Shown in pieces: positions 26,679-35,736 of a stretch of 64,000 bases of DNA (its first letter is position 1; each line of letters starts with the position of its first letter). Position numbers and translations under genes: made by a program. The notes below the pieces were generated by a model that was not told the origin of the DNA, ran no database searches, and saw only the letters and a list, made by a program, of their open reading frames with translations. The DNA lies in the NCBI GenBank assembly GCA_000378025.1, contig KB899087.1:3968001-4032000 (forward strand), given 5' to 3'. The DNA comes from Xanthobacteraceae bacterium 501b (GTDB lineage: Bacteria > Pseudomonadota > Alphaproteobacteria > Rhizobiales > Xanthobacteraceae).

Positions 26679-27755
26679 ATGACGCAGCTGTTCGCCGATG
26701 GGACTGTCGAGACACCGCCAGCGTCGCGTGTCGCCGCCCTCACCGCCTCGCTCGCCCCCCCCGGGCTGGCGGCCTGGCGCAGCTTCTTCACCCCCAAATT
26801 CAACGCCAAGCACGCGACGCCGGGCCCGAAGGGCGCCGCGCCGCTGCGGCTGGTGCCGGCAGCGTTCACCCCCTCCCGCCTGATGCCGGCGCTACGCTCC
26901 TATTCCGGCGTGCGCCATCGCGGCAGCCGGGGCGAACCCGGCCCGGCGGCGCTGGGGCGGATCGGCGCGCTGGAAGTGCGCCTGGCGGTGACGGCGGCGG
27001 ATGTGCGCCGCGCCCAGCGCCTGCGCTACGAGGTGTTCTACGAGGAAATGTCGGCGACGCCCGCCGCCGCCATGCGGCTCACCCGGCGCGATGTCGACGC
27101 CTTTGACGGCATTTGCGATCACCTTCTGGTGCTCGACCACGACTCCTGCCGGATGGTGCGTGGCAAGCGCGTGCCGCGCGTCGTCGGCACGTATCGCCTG
27201 CTGCGCCAGGAAATCGCCGACCGCCACAATGGCTTCTACACGGCGAGCGAGTTCGACATCGCCCCGTTGCTGGCACGCCATCCGCACCGCCGCTTCCTGG
27301 AGCTCGGCCGCTCCTGCGTGCTCGCCTCCTACCGCAACAAGCGCACGGTGGAACTGCTCTGGCACGGCATCTGGGCCTATGTGCGCCGGCACGGCATCGA
27401 TGTGATGTTCGGCTGCGCCAGCCTCGAGGGCTGCGACCCGCAGGCGCTGGCCCGCCCGCTCGCCTTCCTGCACCATTTCGCGCCGACCGATCCGGAATGG
27501 GCGGCGCAGGCGCTGCCCCGCCATGCCGCGCCGATGGACCTCGTCTCGGTCGAAGCGCTGGACGCCAAGGCGGCGCTGGCCGCTCTGCCGCCGCTGATCA
27601 AGGGATATCTGCGCCTCGGCGCCCAGATCGGGCGCGGCGCTGTCGTCGATCGCCAGTTCGGCACCACCGATGTGCTTATCGTGCTGCCGGTGGAGAAGAT
27701 CAGCCCGCGCTATCTCGATCATTTCGGCGTCAATGGCGAACGCCACGCCGCCTGA
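26679..27755 (+). CDS. olsB: L-ornithine N-alpha-acyltransferase (ornithine lipid synthesis)
   Basis: Transfers a 3-hydroxyacyl group from ACP to ornithine, giving lyso-ornithine lipid, in the membrane-associated OlsBA pathway. 358 residues with a GNAT-like core: RLAVTAADVRRAQRLRYEVF, the acidic linker RRDVDAFDGICDHLLVLDH, VGTYRLLRQE, and RFLELGRSCVLASYRNKRTV, the usual OlsB/hemolysin-like pattern. The first ~85 residues are family-variable. The partner olsA is not adjacent. OlsB is phosphate-controlled in Sinorhizobium, which makes the upstream CTGTCAC words worth testing. Confidence 0.88.
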   Translation: MTQLFADGTVETPPASRVAALTASLAPPGLAAWRSFFTPKFNAKHATPGPKGAAPLRLVPAAFTPSRLMPALRSYSGVRHRGSRGEPGPAALGRIGALEVRLAVTAADVRRAQRLRYEVFYEEMSATPAAAMRLTRRDVDAFDGICDHLLVLDHDSCRMVRGKRVPRVVGTYRLLRQEIADRHNGFYTASEFDIAPLLARHPHRRFLELGRSCVLASYRNKRTVELLWHGIWAYVRRHGIDVMFGCASLEGCDPQALARPLAFLHHFAPTDPEWAAQALPRHAAPMDLVSVEALDAKAALAALPPLIKGYLRLGAQIGRGAVVDRQFGTTDVLIVLPVEKISPRYLDHFGVNGERHAA

Positions 27756-27794
27756 TCGAGGCGGGGGGCTGGCGGCCTTGAAGGCCTTTGCGAA

Positions 27795-27818
27795 CACCTT
27801 CCGGTGCGCCGGAAGGTG
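27795..27818 (+). terminator. Perfect hairpin after olsB
   Basis: 10-bp arms CACCTTCCGG and CCGGAAGGTG around TGCG, 40 nt after the olsB stop. No T tract follows, so termination would be atypical or Rho-assisted. Confidence 0.5.
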
Positions 27819-27997
27819 AGCGGGGGCTCACCCCGGCGCCGCTGCCCGCCGCCAAGCCCCCGTCCCGCTGAGCCAGCTGTCCCCTCTCCCCCCGACAGCT
27901 GCCTGCCAGACTCCTGCCGCTCGGCCCGGCGCGCGCGAGCGGCGCCGCTCTGGCGCCCCGCCGCCTCCCTTTGCGTCGCTGATCGCCCGGCCCTCGT

Positions 27998-28026
27998 CTT
28001 GCGCGGAGGCGGGCGCTGTCCCATAT
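27998..28026 (+). promoter_or_regulatory. Sigma-32 (RpoH)-type promoter for hsp20
   Basis: CTTGCG (27998-28003), a 15-nt gap, then TCCCATAT (28019-28026), seven of eight positions matching the E. coli sigma-32 -10 pattern CCCCATNT. The distance and the heat-shock gene 70 nt downstream fit an RpoH promoter. Confidence 0.5.
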
Positions 28027-28064
28027 CGCTTCCCAACGGGATGCCTGAACGGGGTCCCATCACA

Positions 28065-28090
28065 CAAAGTCGCTTCAGACGAGGACTTTG
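28065..28090 (+). promoter_or_regulatory. Leader hairpin next to the hsp20 ribosome-binding site
   Basis: CAAAGTC (28065-28071) pairs perfectly with GACTTTG (28084-28090). The best Shine-Dalgarno match GAGGA (28081-28085) straddles the loop and the 3' arm, 10 nt before the ATG. Melting at high temperature could expose it, but no ROSE or four-U motif is evident. Confidence 0.35.
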
Positions 28091-28095
28091 GGAGC

Positions 28096-28518
28096 ATGTC
28101 GCGTATTCCCTCGCTGTCGAGCCCCTTCCTGCTTGGCTTTGACGAGGTCGAGCGGGCGCTCGACCGTGTCATGAAAGGTTCCGACGGGTACCCGCCCTAC
28201 AATATCGAGCGGGTGGCCACGTCCGAGCAGCCGGAAAAGCTCCGCATCACCCTGGCCGTCGCGGGCTTCACCCGCGAGCAGCTGGAGGTGACGGTGGAGG
28301 AGAAGGAACTCGTCATCCGTGGCCGCCAGAGCGAAGAACCCGGGCGGGTCTTCCTTCACCGTGGCATCGCCGCACGCCAGTTCCAGCGCGTCTTCGTGCT
28401 GGCCGAGGGCATGCGGGTGATCGGTGCCGAGCTGAAGAACGGCCTGCTCTGCGTCGAGCTGGTGCGGCCGGAACCGGAACGCATCGTCCGGCGTATCACC
28501 ATAGCGACGGATGAATGA
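28096..28518 (+). CDS. Small heat shock protein, Hsp20/alpha-crystallin family
   Basis: 140-residue IbpA-like holdase chaperone. The N-terminal LLGFDEVERALDRVM and PPYNIERVATSEQPEKLRITLAVAGFTREQLEV lead into the alpha-crystallin domain, with ELVIRGRQ, YLHRGIA-like FLHRGIAARQFQRVFVLAEG, and AELKNGLLCVELVRP. The gene follows a heat-shock-type promoter and a leader hairpin, and a DUF1150 gene follows 46 nt downstream, an arrangement common in Hyphomicrobiales. Confidence 0.93.
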   Translation: MSRIPSLSSPFLLGFDEVERALDRVMKGSDGYPPYNIERVATSEQPEKLRITLAVAGFTREQLEVTVEEKELVIRGRQSEEPGRVFLHRGIAARQFQRVFVLAEGMRVIGAELKNGLLCVELVRPEPERIVRRITIATDE

Positions 28519-28564
28519 CGGAGCCCCAAGCCGGTCTCGACTGTACGCAGAGGAGTAGCCGATC

Positions 28565-28849
28565 ATGACCAACGAATTCCACATCGACCCCGCCTCCGCC
28601 GGTTCGGCGCTCGCCGGCGCCCTCACCGCGGAAGATTTCGCCAATCTCGGCGGCGGGCACATCGCCTATCTGCGCACCATCCGTTCCGAAGAGGCGGCGG
28701 AAATGTTCCCGCAGGCCCATCTCTCGCCCGGCCTCGTGCTGTTCACCCTGCACGCCGCCGATGGCACGCCGATCATGCTGACCGACAGCCGTGAGGCGGC
28801 GATCGCCAACGCGATGCAGAACGAGCTGGTGACGCTCAGCGTCCACTGA
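28565..28849 (+). CDS. DUF1150 family protein
   Basis: 94 residues. The core LTAEDFANLGGGHIAYLRTI and LFTLHAADGTPIMLTDSREAAIANAMQNEL matches DUF1150, whose function is unknown. The AGGAG at 28550-28554 precedes the ATG. Linkage to hsp20 suggests a stress-response role, but that rests on location only. Confidence 0.88.
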   Translation: MTNEFHIDPASAGSALAGALTAEDFANLGGGHIAYLRTIRSEEAAEMFPQAHLSPGLVLFTLHAADGTPIMLTDSREAAIANAMQNELVTLSVH

Positions 28850-28874
28850 ACTGCGCCGCGTGCGCGACGCAAAG

Positions 28875-28908
28875 ACGGCACCGTCTCTTGCCGAGGCGGT
28901 GCCGTTTT
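28875..28908 (+). terminator. Rho-independent terminator of hsp20-DUF1150
   Basis: ACGGCACCG (28875-28883) pairs with CGGTGCCGT (28897-28905), and TTTT ends the 3' arm. It lies 26 nt past the DUF1150 stop. Confidence 0.8.
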
Positions 28909-28957
28909 CATGTCTGGCCGGCCGATGTGCGACAGGCGCGCCCGCTTCAGACGCGGG

Positions 28958-29899
28958 TCAGGCTCGCTTGGCCTCGATCATGTCCCACACGATCGGCGCG
29001 ATGTCCGGCCCGCCGATCCGCTTGATGGCGCGGATGCCGGTCGGGGCGGTGACGTTGATCTCGGTGAGATGGCCGTCGATCACGTCGATGCCGGTGAGCA
29101 GCAGCCCGCGCGCCCGCAGCGCCGGGCCCAGCCGCTCGCAGATCTCGCGCTCGCGCGGCGTCAGGTCGGTTTCCGCCGCCGCCCCGCCGCGCACCATGTT
29201 GGAGCGCAGATCGCCCTCGCTCGGCACGCGGTTGACCGCGCCGGCGAACACCCCGTCCACCAGGATGATGCGCTTGTCGCCATGCTTCACCTCGGGGAGG
29301 AAGCGCTGCACCACCCAGGGCTCGCGGAAGGTGGTGGCGAACAGATCGTAGAGCGAGCCGAAATTCAGGTCGTCGCGGGTGAGGCGGAACACCGAGGCGC
29401 CGCCATGCCCATAGAGCGGCTTCATCACGATGTCGCCGAACTCGTCGCGGAACGCCTTGATCTCGTCGAGGTCGCGGGTGATCAGCGTCGGCGGCATCAA
29501 ATCGGGAAATTCGGTGACGAAGATCTTTTCCGGCGCGTTGCGCACATGGGCGGGGTCGTTCACCACCAGCGTGCGGGGATGGATGCGCTCCAGCAGATGC
29601 GTCGCGGTGATGTAGTTCAGGTCGAAGGGCGGATCCTGCCGCATCAGGATCACGTCGAACGTGTCGAGCCGCACGCGCCTGGGCTCGCCGAGGGTGAAAT
29701 GGCCGCCCTTCAGGTCGCGCACTTCCAGCGGCTGAACGGTGGCGAACACCTCGCCATCGCGCATCGCCATCCGGTCCGGCGTGTAATAGGCGAGCGCATG
29801 GCCGCGGGCCTGCGCTTCCAGCATCAGGGCGAAGGCGGAATCGCCCGCAATATTGATGCGGTCGATCGGGTCCATCTGGACGGCGACGTTGAGGCTCAT
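28958..29899 (-). CDS. gshB: Glutathione synthetase
   Basis: ATP-grasp enzyme joining glycine to gamma-glutamylcysteine. 313 residues. The N-terminus [20 protein letters not shown] is typical, followed by [14 protein letters not shown], the ATP-grasp segments [18 protein letters not shown] and [20 protein letters not shown], and a metal-site ending [15 protein letters not shown]. The ATG at 29899 is chosen; upstream in-frame codons (to 29956) do not fit the family start. Downstream of the rsmI-yraN pair on the same strand. Confidence 0.95.
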   Translation of the reverse strand: MSLNVAVQMDPIDRINIAGDSAFALMLEAQARGHALAYYTPDRMAMRDGEVFATVQPLEVRDLKGGHFTLGEPRRVRLDTFDVILMRQDPPFDLNYITATHLLERIHPRTLVVNDPAHVRNAPEKIFVTEFPDLMPPTLITRDLDEIKAFRDEFGDIVMKPLYGHGGASVFRLTRDDLNFGSLYDLFATTFREPWVVQRFLPEVKHGDKRIILVDGVFAGAVNRVPSEGDLRSNMVRGGAAAETDLTPREREICERLGPALRARGLLLTGIDVIDGHLTEINVTAPTGIRAIKRIGGPDIAPIVWDMIEAKRA

Positions 29900-30011
29900 G
29901 AGAGTTCCGTCTGCGACAGGAGGGAGCCGGCCGAAGGCGGGGTCGCCCGGCGGCATTCGCCTTCCTGTTTAATCGCTCGCGCGGCGTCGCGCCACGACCT
30001 CGTTTCCCCGC

Positions 30012-30419
30012 TCATTCCGCCTCGAAGGCGCCCGGCAGGTGCAGCGGCGGCGCGCCCGGCGCCACCAGCACCACGTCGAGCCGCATGTCGAGCTCGGCCA
30101 GCTCCGGGTGGCGGGAGAGATAGATTTCCGCCGCGCCGACAATGCGCCGGCGCTGGCGCAGCAAAATCGATTCGGCCGCGAAACGCAGTGAGGCCCGCGC
30201 CTTCACCTCGATGAACACCAGCAGCCCGTCGCGCCGCGCCACCAGGTCGATCTCGCCGCGCGGGGTGCGGGCGCGTCGCTCCAGAATGACGAAGCCCTCG
30301 GCTTCGAACAGGGCGGCGGCGGCGGCCTCCGCCGCCATGCCACGGGTGAAGGCGGCGCGGCGGCGCTGCTTCTGCGCGCCCTCCGGCGGTGCCCCCTCCG
30401 GCCGCGCCTCGTCAGCCAT
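30012..30419 (-). CDS. YraN family (UPF0102) nuclease-fold protein
   Basis: 135 residues. The PD-(D/E)XK-like fold is visible in GMAAEAAAAALFEAEGFVIL, RTPRGEIDLVARRDGLLVFI and EVKARAS, with the Glu-Ile-Asp and Glu-Val-Lys residues that form the putative metal site. Its function is unresolved. The ATG at 30419 overlaps the rsmI stop by 8 nt, so the pair is co-transcribed, as in many proteobacteria. Confidence 0.9.
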   Translation of the reverse strand: MADEARPEGAPPEGAQKQRRRAAFTRGMAAEAAAAALFEAEGFVILERRARTPRGEIDLVARRDGLLVFIEVKARASLRFAAESILLRQRRRIVGAAEIYLSRHPELAELDMRLDVVLVAPGAPPLHLPGAFEAE

Positions 30420-31359
30420 CGCCGCCCTGCAGCGCGAGCGCCCGGGCATAGACGGCGCGGCGCGGCAGGCCGGTCGCGGTCGCCACCGCCGCCGCCGCAT
30501 CCTTGACCGAAAGGCTGGCGAGCGCCTGCTTCAGCGCCACGTCGAGATCGGCGGCGCTGGATTCCTCCGCCCCCGGCGGGCCGATCACCAGCACGATCTC
30601 GCCCCTGGGCGGGCCGGCCTCGGCATAGAAGGCGGCGAGCACGTCCAGCGTGCCGCGCCGCGCCTCCTCGAAGGTCTTGGTCAGCTCGCGGCACACCGCC
30701 GCCGGGCGGGGGCCGAGCCCCTCATGGAGGTCGGCGAGGCTTTCCGGCAGGCGCGGGCCGCTCTCATAGAGGATCAGCGTCGCCGGCAGCGTCTTCAGCT
30801 CGCTGATGCGGGTGCGGCGGGCGCCACTCTTGGGCGGGAGAAAACCCTCGAAGAAGAAGCGGTCGGTCGGCAGCCCCGCCGCCACCAGCGCGGCAAGGCT
30901 GGCCGAGGCGCCGGGCAGCGGAATGACGCGGTGCCCGGCCTCGATCGCCGCCGCCACCAGCTTGTAGCCGGGATCGGAGATCAACGGTGTGCCGGCATCC
31001 GACACCTGCGCCACCACGCCGCCTTCGGCCAGCCGTGCCAGCAGCCGGGGGCGCGCCTGCTCGGCATTGTGATCGTGATAGGCCACCAGCTTCGTTTCGA
31101 TTCCGTAACGCTCCAGCAGCCGCCGTGTGATGCGGGTGTCCTCGCAGGCGATGATGTCGGCACCCGCCAGCGTCTCCAGCGCCCGCAGCGTCACGTCGCC
31201 GAGATTGCCGATCGGCGTGGCGACGATGTACAGGCCGGGTTGCGGGCGCGCGGCGGGAAGGCTGTGCGCGCCGATGCGGAAACGGCGGGCGGACGCCGTG
31301 TCGGGGGCGGGTTCGGCGGAAAGCGGATCGGGGGAAACGGCATCAATGGGAAGGGTCAT
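30412..31359 (-). CDS. rsmI: 16S rRNA (cytidine1402-2'-O)-methyltransferase
   Basis: 315 residues. Methylates the 2'-O of C1402 in the ribosomal P site using SAM. Signatures are YIVATPIGNLGDVTLRALET (about 44-63), ACEDTRITRRLLERYGI, VSDAGTPLISDPGYKLV and LPGASASLAALVAAGLP. The first ~38 residues are a variable, Pro/Ala-rich extension. It diverges from the PBP-activator gene across 217 nt. Confidence 0.95.
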   Translation of the reverse strand: MTLPIDAVSPDPLSAEPAPDTASARRFRIGAHSLPAARPQPGLYIVATPIGNLGDVTLRALETLAGADIIACEDTRITRRLLERYGIETKLVAYHDHNAEQARPRLLARLAEGGVVAQVSDAGTPLISDPGYKLVAAAIEAGHRVIPLPGASASLAALVAAGLPTDRFFFEGFLPPKSGARRTRISELKTLPATLILYESGPRLPESLADLHEGLGPRPAAVCRELTKTFEEARRGTLDVLAAFYAEAGPPRGEIVLVIGPPGAEESSAADLDVALKQALASLSVKDAAAAVATATGLPRRAVYARALALQGGDG

Positions 31360-31576
31360 GGCGGCGCATTGTAGAGAGCCCCGGCGCTGCCGTCATGCGT
31401 CTCGTGGCGCACTGGCGCGGGCTAAAATCGCCGGAAACCGGGCCGAACGGGTGGATATGTCGCGCTTTCGCCGCCCGCGCCCCGGCGGCGAGGTGACAGG
31501 GCGAGTCCCGCCGTCCTAAAAAGGGTCAGCGACGTCCGCCAGGGTGGCAGGCGCACAGCCGAGCCGAACGCACCGC

Positions 31577-32782
31577 ATGAACGCGAAGGACACGGCCGCG
31601 ATCCGCGCACGCCTCGCCCGTACCAGCCGGCGCGGCTTTCTCCTCATGGCCGGCGCGGCGGGACTGGCCGCCTGCTCCTCCGGGCCGGAGATGAGCGCGC
31701 CGCAGGCGGCGCTGCCACAGCCGCAACTGCCGCCGGACCCGAATGCCGGCCTTGGCACCGGCACCCCGATCGGCCTCATCCTGCCGCTCGGCGCCTCCGG
31801 CAATGCCGGCGCGGTGGCGCTCTCCTTGCGCAACGCGGCGGAGATGGCGCTGTCGGAATTCTCCGGCGCCCGCATCCGGCTGATCGTCAAGGATGATGGC
31901 GGCACCGGACCGGGAGCGCAGGCCGCCGCGCAGCAGGCGCTGGACGAGGGCGCGCGCGCCATTATCGGCCCGCTCTTCGCCCATTCCGTTGCCGCCGCCG
32001 GCCAGGTGGCGCGCCAGCGCGGCGTGCCGCTCATCGGCTTCTCTACCGATACCAATGTGGCGACGCACGGGGTCTATCTCCTCAGCTTCCTGCCGCAGAC
32101 CGATGTCGAGCGGGTGATCCGCTACGCCGCCGCCAATGGGCGGCGCTCCTTTGTCGGGCTGGTGCCGGACAATGCCTATGGCTCGGTGGTCGAGGCCGCC
32201 TTCCGCGAAACCGTGCCCACCGTCGGCGGGCGCGTGGTCGGGCTGGAGCGCTATGGCGCCGGCCAGGCGGCGGAGGCCGCGCGCCGGCTCGCCGGCTCGG
32301 TGGCGCAGGCCGATGCGGTGTTCCTCCCCGACGCCGCCGACACCGTGCCGCAGATCGTGCAGGCGCTGTCGGCCTCGGGCGCCAGCCTCGCCGGCAAGCA
32401 GCTGATCGGCACCGGCCTGTGGGACGATGCCAAGCTGTTCGCCAATCCGGCGATGAACGGCGGCATCTTCGCCGCGCCCGACACGGCAGGCTTCCGCGCC
32501 TTCGCCGCCCGCTACCGGGCGCGCTTCGGCCGCGAGCCGGTGCGCACCACCACGCTCTCGCATGATGCGGTGTCGCTGATGGCGGCGCTGGTGAACTCCT
32601 ATGGCGAGGCCGGCATCACCGACGCGGCGATCCAGAACCCCTCGGGCTTTTCCGGCGTCGACGGCATTTTCCGCTTCCGCGCCGATGGCACCAATGAGCG
32701 CGGGCTGGCGGTGATGCAGATTTCCGGCGGCACCACCCAGATCGTCAGCCCCGCCCCGCGCAGCTTCGCGCAGGGGATGTGA
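31577..32782 (+). CDS. Penicillin-binding protein activator-like lipoprotein
   Basis: 401 residues. The N-terminus has a twin-arginine-like SRRGFLLMAGAAGLAAC ending in a lipobox, so it may be a Tat-exported lipoprotein. The mature part is a Leu/Ile/Val-binding-protein fold (LILPLGASGNAG, then IIGPLFAHSVAAAGQVA and PLIGFSTDTNVATHG), the pattern of LpoA/YraM-like PBP activators in alphaproteobacteria. It presumably regulates cell-wall synthesis in the periplasm. The ATG at 31577 is chosen over GTG 31544. It is divergent from rsmI-yraN. Confidence 0.85.
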   Translation: MNAKDTAAIRARLARTSRRGFLLMAGAAGLAACSSGPEMSAPQAALPQPQLPPDPNAGLGTGTPIGLILPLGASGNAGAVALSLRNAAEMALSEFSGARIRLIVKDDGGTGPGAQAAAQQALDEGARAIIGPLFAHSVAAAGQVARQRGVPLIGFSTDTNVATHGVYLLSFLPQTDVERVIRYAAANGRRSFVGLVPDNAYGSVVEAAFRETVPTVGGRVVGLERYGAGQAAEAARRLAGSVAQADAVFLPDAADTVPQIVQALSASGASLAGKQLIGTGLWDDAKLFANPAMNGGIFAAPDTAGFRAFAARYRARFGREPVRTTTLSHDAVSLMAALVNSYGEAGITDAAIQNPSGFSGVDGIFRFRADGTNERGLAVMQISGGTTQIVSPAPRSFAQGM

Positions 32783-32847
32783 GGCGGAACGTTTCAGCCG
32801 CGCCAACGCGCACCGTCATCCTGAGGTGCGAGCCCAGCGAGAGCACC

Positions 32848-32938
32848 CGTCATCCCCGGGCTTGGCCCGGGGATCCACGACTGTTTAGCGGCGGCTGAAG
32901 AGAAGACGTGGATGGCCGGGCCAAGCCCGGCCATGACG
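32848..32938. repeat. Inverted pair of REP-like elements
   Basis: Two 32-bp palindromic elements face each other (32848-32879 and 32907-32938), both bounded by CGTCAT / ATCCACG and their complements. The cores are CCCCGGGCTTGGCCCGGGG and GGCCGGGCCAAGCCCGGCC. Together they could fold into a very long hairpin between the PBP-activator gene and hemW, which converge here. A CATCCTGAGG-type fragment lies just before (32815-32830). Confidence 0.8.
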
Positions 32939-32977
32939 ATGTGCCCGGCCCTCACGCGCCAGATCACGCCGCCAGAT

Positions 32978-34153
32978 TCACGCCGCCAGATCGGCGACGA
33001 TGGCGTCGAGCACCGGCAGGCCGAGATCGGTGGCGCGCAGGCGCTCGTCCGGCAGCGCCTCGATCATGCCGTCTTCCAGCAGCGCCGCCACCCGTGCCGG
33101 GTCGAAGGGGCGGCCCGCCAGCCGGGCGAAGCGGCGGGCGTCGATGCCTTCCAGCAGCCGCAGCCCCATCAGCAGATATTCGTCGGCCTGCTCCGCGCGG
33201 GTGAGCTTCTCGTCGACGATGACGCCGTGCCCGGCGGCCTCGACCCGCGCCACCCATTCCTCCGGCCCGCGCTCGGTGGAGGTGGCGACCCGCGCCTCCG
33301 GTGTGTCGAGCCTTCCATGCGCGCCGGGGCCGATGCCGGCATATTCGCCATAGCGCCAGTACAGAAGATTGTGCCGGCTCTCGGCGCCGGGGCGGGCATG
33401 GTTGGAAACTTCATAGGCCGGCAGCCCGGCGGAGCGGGTGGTCTCCTGCGTCACGTCCCACAGCGCGCGGGCGGCCTCGCTGTCGGGCACGATCAGGCGG
33501 CCGGCGCGGTGCAGCGCGGCGAAGGGCGTGCCGTCCTCGATGGTGAGCTGGTAGAGCGAGAGATGCTCGCAGCCCTCGTCGATGGCGCGGCCGAGCTCGC
33601 GCGCCCAATCCTCCGGCGTCTGGCCGGGGCGGGCATAGATGAGGTCGAAGGAGACGCGCTCGAAGGCGGCGCGCGCCACCGCCACCGCGCCCAGCGCCTC
33701 CTGCGCGCTGTGCATGCGCCCCAGCGCCTTCAGCGCGGCATCGTCGAGCGCCTGCACGCCGAGCGAGACGCGGTTGACGCCGGCGGCGCGATAGCCGCGA
33801 AACCGCTCCGCCTCGACGCTGGTCGGGTTGGCCTCCAGCGTCACCTCGGCCCGCGCGTCGAGCGGCCAGGCGGCGTTGATGGCGTCGAGAATCGCCCCCA
33901 CCGTGCCCGGCTCCATCAGCGAAGGGGTGCCGCCGCCGAAGAACACGCTCTGGGTGCGCCGCTGGCCGATGCGGGCGCGAGTGTGGGCGATCTCCGCCTG
34001 GAACGCGGCGACGAAGCGCGCCTGGTCCGGCGGGGCATGGCGGACATGCGAGTTGAAGTCGCAATAGGGGCATTTGGCCTTGCAGAACGGCCAGTGCACA
34101 TAGACGCCGAAGCCGGGATCGAGCGGCGGCGGCGCCGGGGGGCGCTCAGTCAA
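32978..34153 (-). CDS. hemW: Radical SAM heme chaperone
   Basis: 391 residues. The radical-SAM cluster motif is [10 protein letters not shown] (about residues 23-32), followed by [30 protein letters not shown], and [20 protein letters not shown]. The C-terminal HemN-like domain includes [19 protein letters not shown]. It inserts heme into target proteins; it was formerly mis-annotated as coproporphyrinogen oxidase. No ATG fits. The TTG at 34153 overlaps the rdgB stop and gives [10 protein letters not shown]; the frame continuing upstream is a shadow of rdgB. Confidence 0.92.
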   Translation of the reverse strand: MTERPPAPPPLDPGFGVYVHWPFCKAKCPYCDFNSHVRHAPPDQARFVAAFQAEIAHTRARIGQRRTQSVFFGGGTPSLMEPGTVGAILDAINAAWPLDARAEVTLEANPTSVEAERFRGYRAAGVNRVSLGVQALDDAALKALGRMHSAQEALGAVAVARAAFERVSFDLIYARPGQTPEDWARELGRAIDEGCEHLSLYQLTIEDGTPFAALHRAGRLIVPDSEAARALWDVTQETTRSAGLPAYEVSNHARPGAESRHNLLYWRYGEYAGIGPGAHGRLDTPEARVATSTERGPEEWVARVEAAGHGVIVDEKLTRAEQADEYLLMGLRLLEGIDARRFARLAGRPFDPARVAALLEDGMIEALPDERLRATDLGLPVLDAIVADLAA

Positions 34154-34811
34154 AGGTCGCCCCGAGGCAGGCCTGCGCCAGCGCCATGAAGGCGCGCGCG
34201 CGGTGCGAGAGGCCGCGGCCGAGCGGCGGCAGGCCGTGCTTTTCGGCCCCCGACATCTCACCGAAGGTGAGCGGATTGTCTTCCGGCTGGCCGTCGGGCT
34301 GGAACATCGGGTCATAGCCGAAGCCGGCCGGCCCGCGCGGCGGCCAGACCAGTGTGCCGTTGACCACGCCCTCGAAATCCTCGACATGGCCATCCGGCCA
34401 GGCGAGGCACAAGGCGGAGATGAAATGCGCCTGGCGCAGATCGGGCAGTTCCGCACCAGCGTCGCGCAGCTCTTCCTCCACGCGGGTCATCGCCGCCATG
34501 AAGTCCTTCTCCGGCCCGGCCCAGCGGGCGGTATAGAGCCCCGGCGCGCCGCCCAGCGCATCGACGCACAGGCCGGAATCATCGGCGAAGGCCGGCAGGC
34601 CGGCGGCGGTCGCGGCGGCGATCGCCTTGATGCGCGCATTCTCGGTGAAGGTGAGGCCGGTTTCTTCCGGCTCGGGCAGGCCGAGCTCGCCAGCGGAGAC
34701 GACGTCGACGCCATAGGGCGCGAGCAGGCCCGCCATCTCCTCCAGCTTGCCGGGATTATGGGTGGCGATGATGACGCGGCCTTCGAGCCGGCGGTGCGGG
34801 GCGGTGTTCAT
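34146..34811 (-). CDS. rdgB: Non-canonical purine NTP pyrophosphatase
   Basis: 221 residues, Ham1/RdgB family, hydrolysing dITP, XTP and ITP. The N-terminus carries [20 protein letters not shown], then [20 protein letters not shown], the catalytic [20 protein letters not shown] and the [11 protein letters not shown] block. It overlaps the rph stop by 4 nt (ATGA) and the hemW start by 8 nt, so rph-rdgB-hemW is a tight operon. Confidence 0.95.
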   Translation of the reverse strand: MNTAPHRRLEGRVIIATHNPGKLEEMAGLLAPYGVDVVSAGELGLPEPEETGLTFTENARIKAIAAATAAGLPAFADDSGLCVDALGGAPGLYTARWAGPEKDFMAAMTRVEEELRDAGAELPDLRQAHFISALCLAWPDGHVEDFEGVVNGTLVWPPRGPAGFGYDPMFQPDGQPEDNPLTFGEMSGAEKHGLPPLGRGLSHRARAFMALAQACLGATFD

Positions 34812-35521
34812 GCGACAGCCAGCTTCTGCAGGTCGACCAGCTTGGCCACGCCCTTGCGGGCAAGGCCGAGCATGGCGTCGAACTCTTCCTGGGAAAACGG
34901 CGTCTTCTCTGCCGTGCCCTGGATTTCGACAAAGCCGCCGGAACCCGTCATGACGAAGTTGACGTCGGTATGGGCGTCGGAATCCTCGGCATAGTCGAGA
35001 TCGAGCCGCGGCTCGCCATCGACGATGCCGCAGGAGACGGCGGCGAGATGATCGCGCAGCGGGATGGTGGAGAGCATGCCGCGCGACTTCATCCAGCTCA
35101 GGCAGTCATGCAGCGCGATCCACGCCCCGGTGACGGAGGCGGTGCGGGTGCCGCCATCGGCCTGGATCACGTCGCAATCGACGGTGATCTGCCGCTCGCC
35201 GAGCTTTTCGAGATCGACCACGGCGCGCAGCGAGCGGCCGATCAGGCGCTGGATTTCCTGGGTGCGGCCGGAAGGCTTGCCGGCCGTCACCTCGCGGCGG
35301 GTGCGCTCATGGGTGGCGCGCGGCAGCATGCCATATTCCGCCGTCACCCAGCCGCGCCCCTGCCCCTTCAGCCAGGGCGGCAGGCGCTCTTCCAGCGTGG
35401 CGGCGACCAGCACATGGGTCTCGCCGAACTTCACCAGGCATGAGCCCTCGGCATGGCGCAGCACGCCGCGCTCGAAGCTCACGGCACGCATCTCGTCGGG
35501 AAGGCGGCGGGAAGGGCGCAT
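34808..35521 (-). CDS. rph: Ribonuclease PH
   Basis: 237 residues, phosphate-dependent 3' exoribonuclease that trims tRNA ends. Full-length. It reads [60 protein letters not shown] and the active-site [20 protein letters not shown], then [19 protein letters not shown]. First in the rph-rdgB-hemW operon, divergent from hrcA. Confidence 0.96.
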   Translation of the reverse strand: MRPSRRLPDEMRAVSFERGVLRHAEGSCLVKFGETHVLVAATLEERLPPWLKGQGRGWVTAEYGMLPRATHERTRREVTAGKPSGRTQEIQRLIGRSLRAVVDLEKLGERQITVDCDVIQADGGTRTASVTGAWIALHDCLSWMKSRGMLSTIPLRDHLAAVSCGIVDGEPRLDLDYAEDSDAHTDVNFVMTGSGGFVEIQGTAEKTPFSQEEFDAMLGLARKGVAKLVDLQKLAVA

Positions 35522-35662
35522 GCGGCGGGTCTCCTGATCGGCGGGCGGCGGGGCAGTTTAGCCCAGCCCTGTGGCCGGACCTTGTAAGGGTGGCGCGGGC
35601 CCGGTGCAATCGCCGGGCGCGGAGTCTTGACCCGGCGCCGGGCGGCACGCGACCGCGCCCGC

Positions 35663-35692
35663 TTGTACATGGGCGGCGAATACCGAGATAAT
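35663..35692 (+). promoter_or_regulatory. hrcA: Sigma-70-type promoter for hrcA-grpE
   Basis: TTGTAC (35663-35668), 18-nt spacer, GATAAT (35687-35692). It lies about 45 nt before the hrcA ATG. No CIRCE operator (TTAGCACTC-N9-GAGTGCTAA) is present, so HrcA is not obviously self-regulated from here. Confidence 0.55.
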
Positions 35693-35736
35693 AGCCACCC
35701 CTGAACGGGTAGACGACACAAGGGACCAACGCGGCG

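Larger units (their letters stand above)
27756..28095. other. olsB-hsp20 intergenic region
   Basis: 340 nt. It contains a hairpin just after olsB (27795-27818), a heat-shock-type promoter candidate (27998-28026) and a leader hairpin (28065-28090). The C-rich middle (about 27820-27990) shows nothing I can interpret. Confidence 0.5.
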
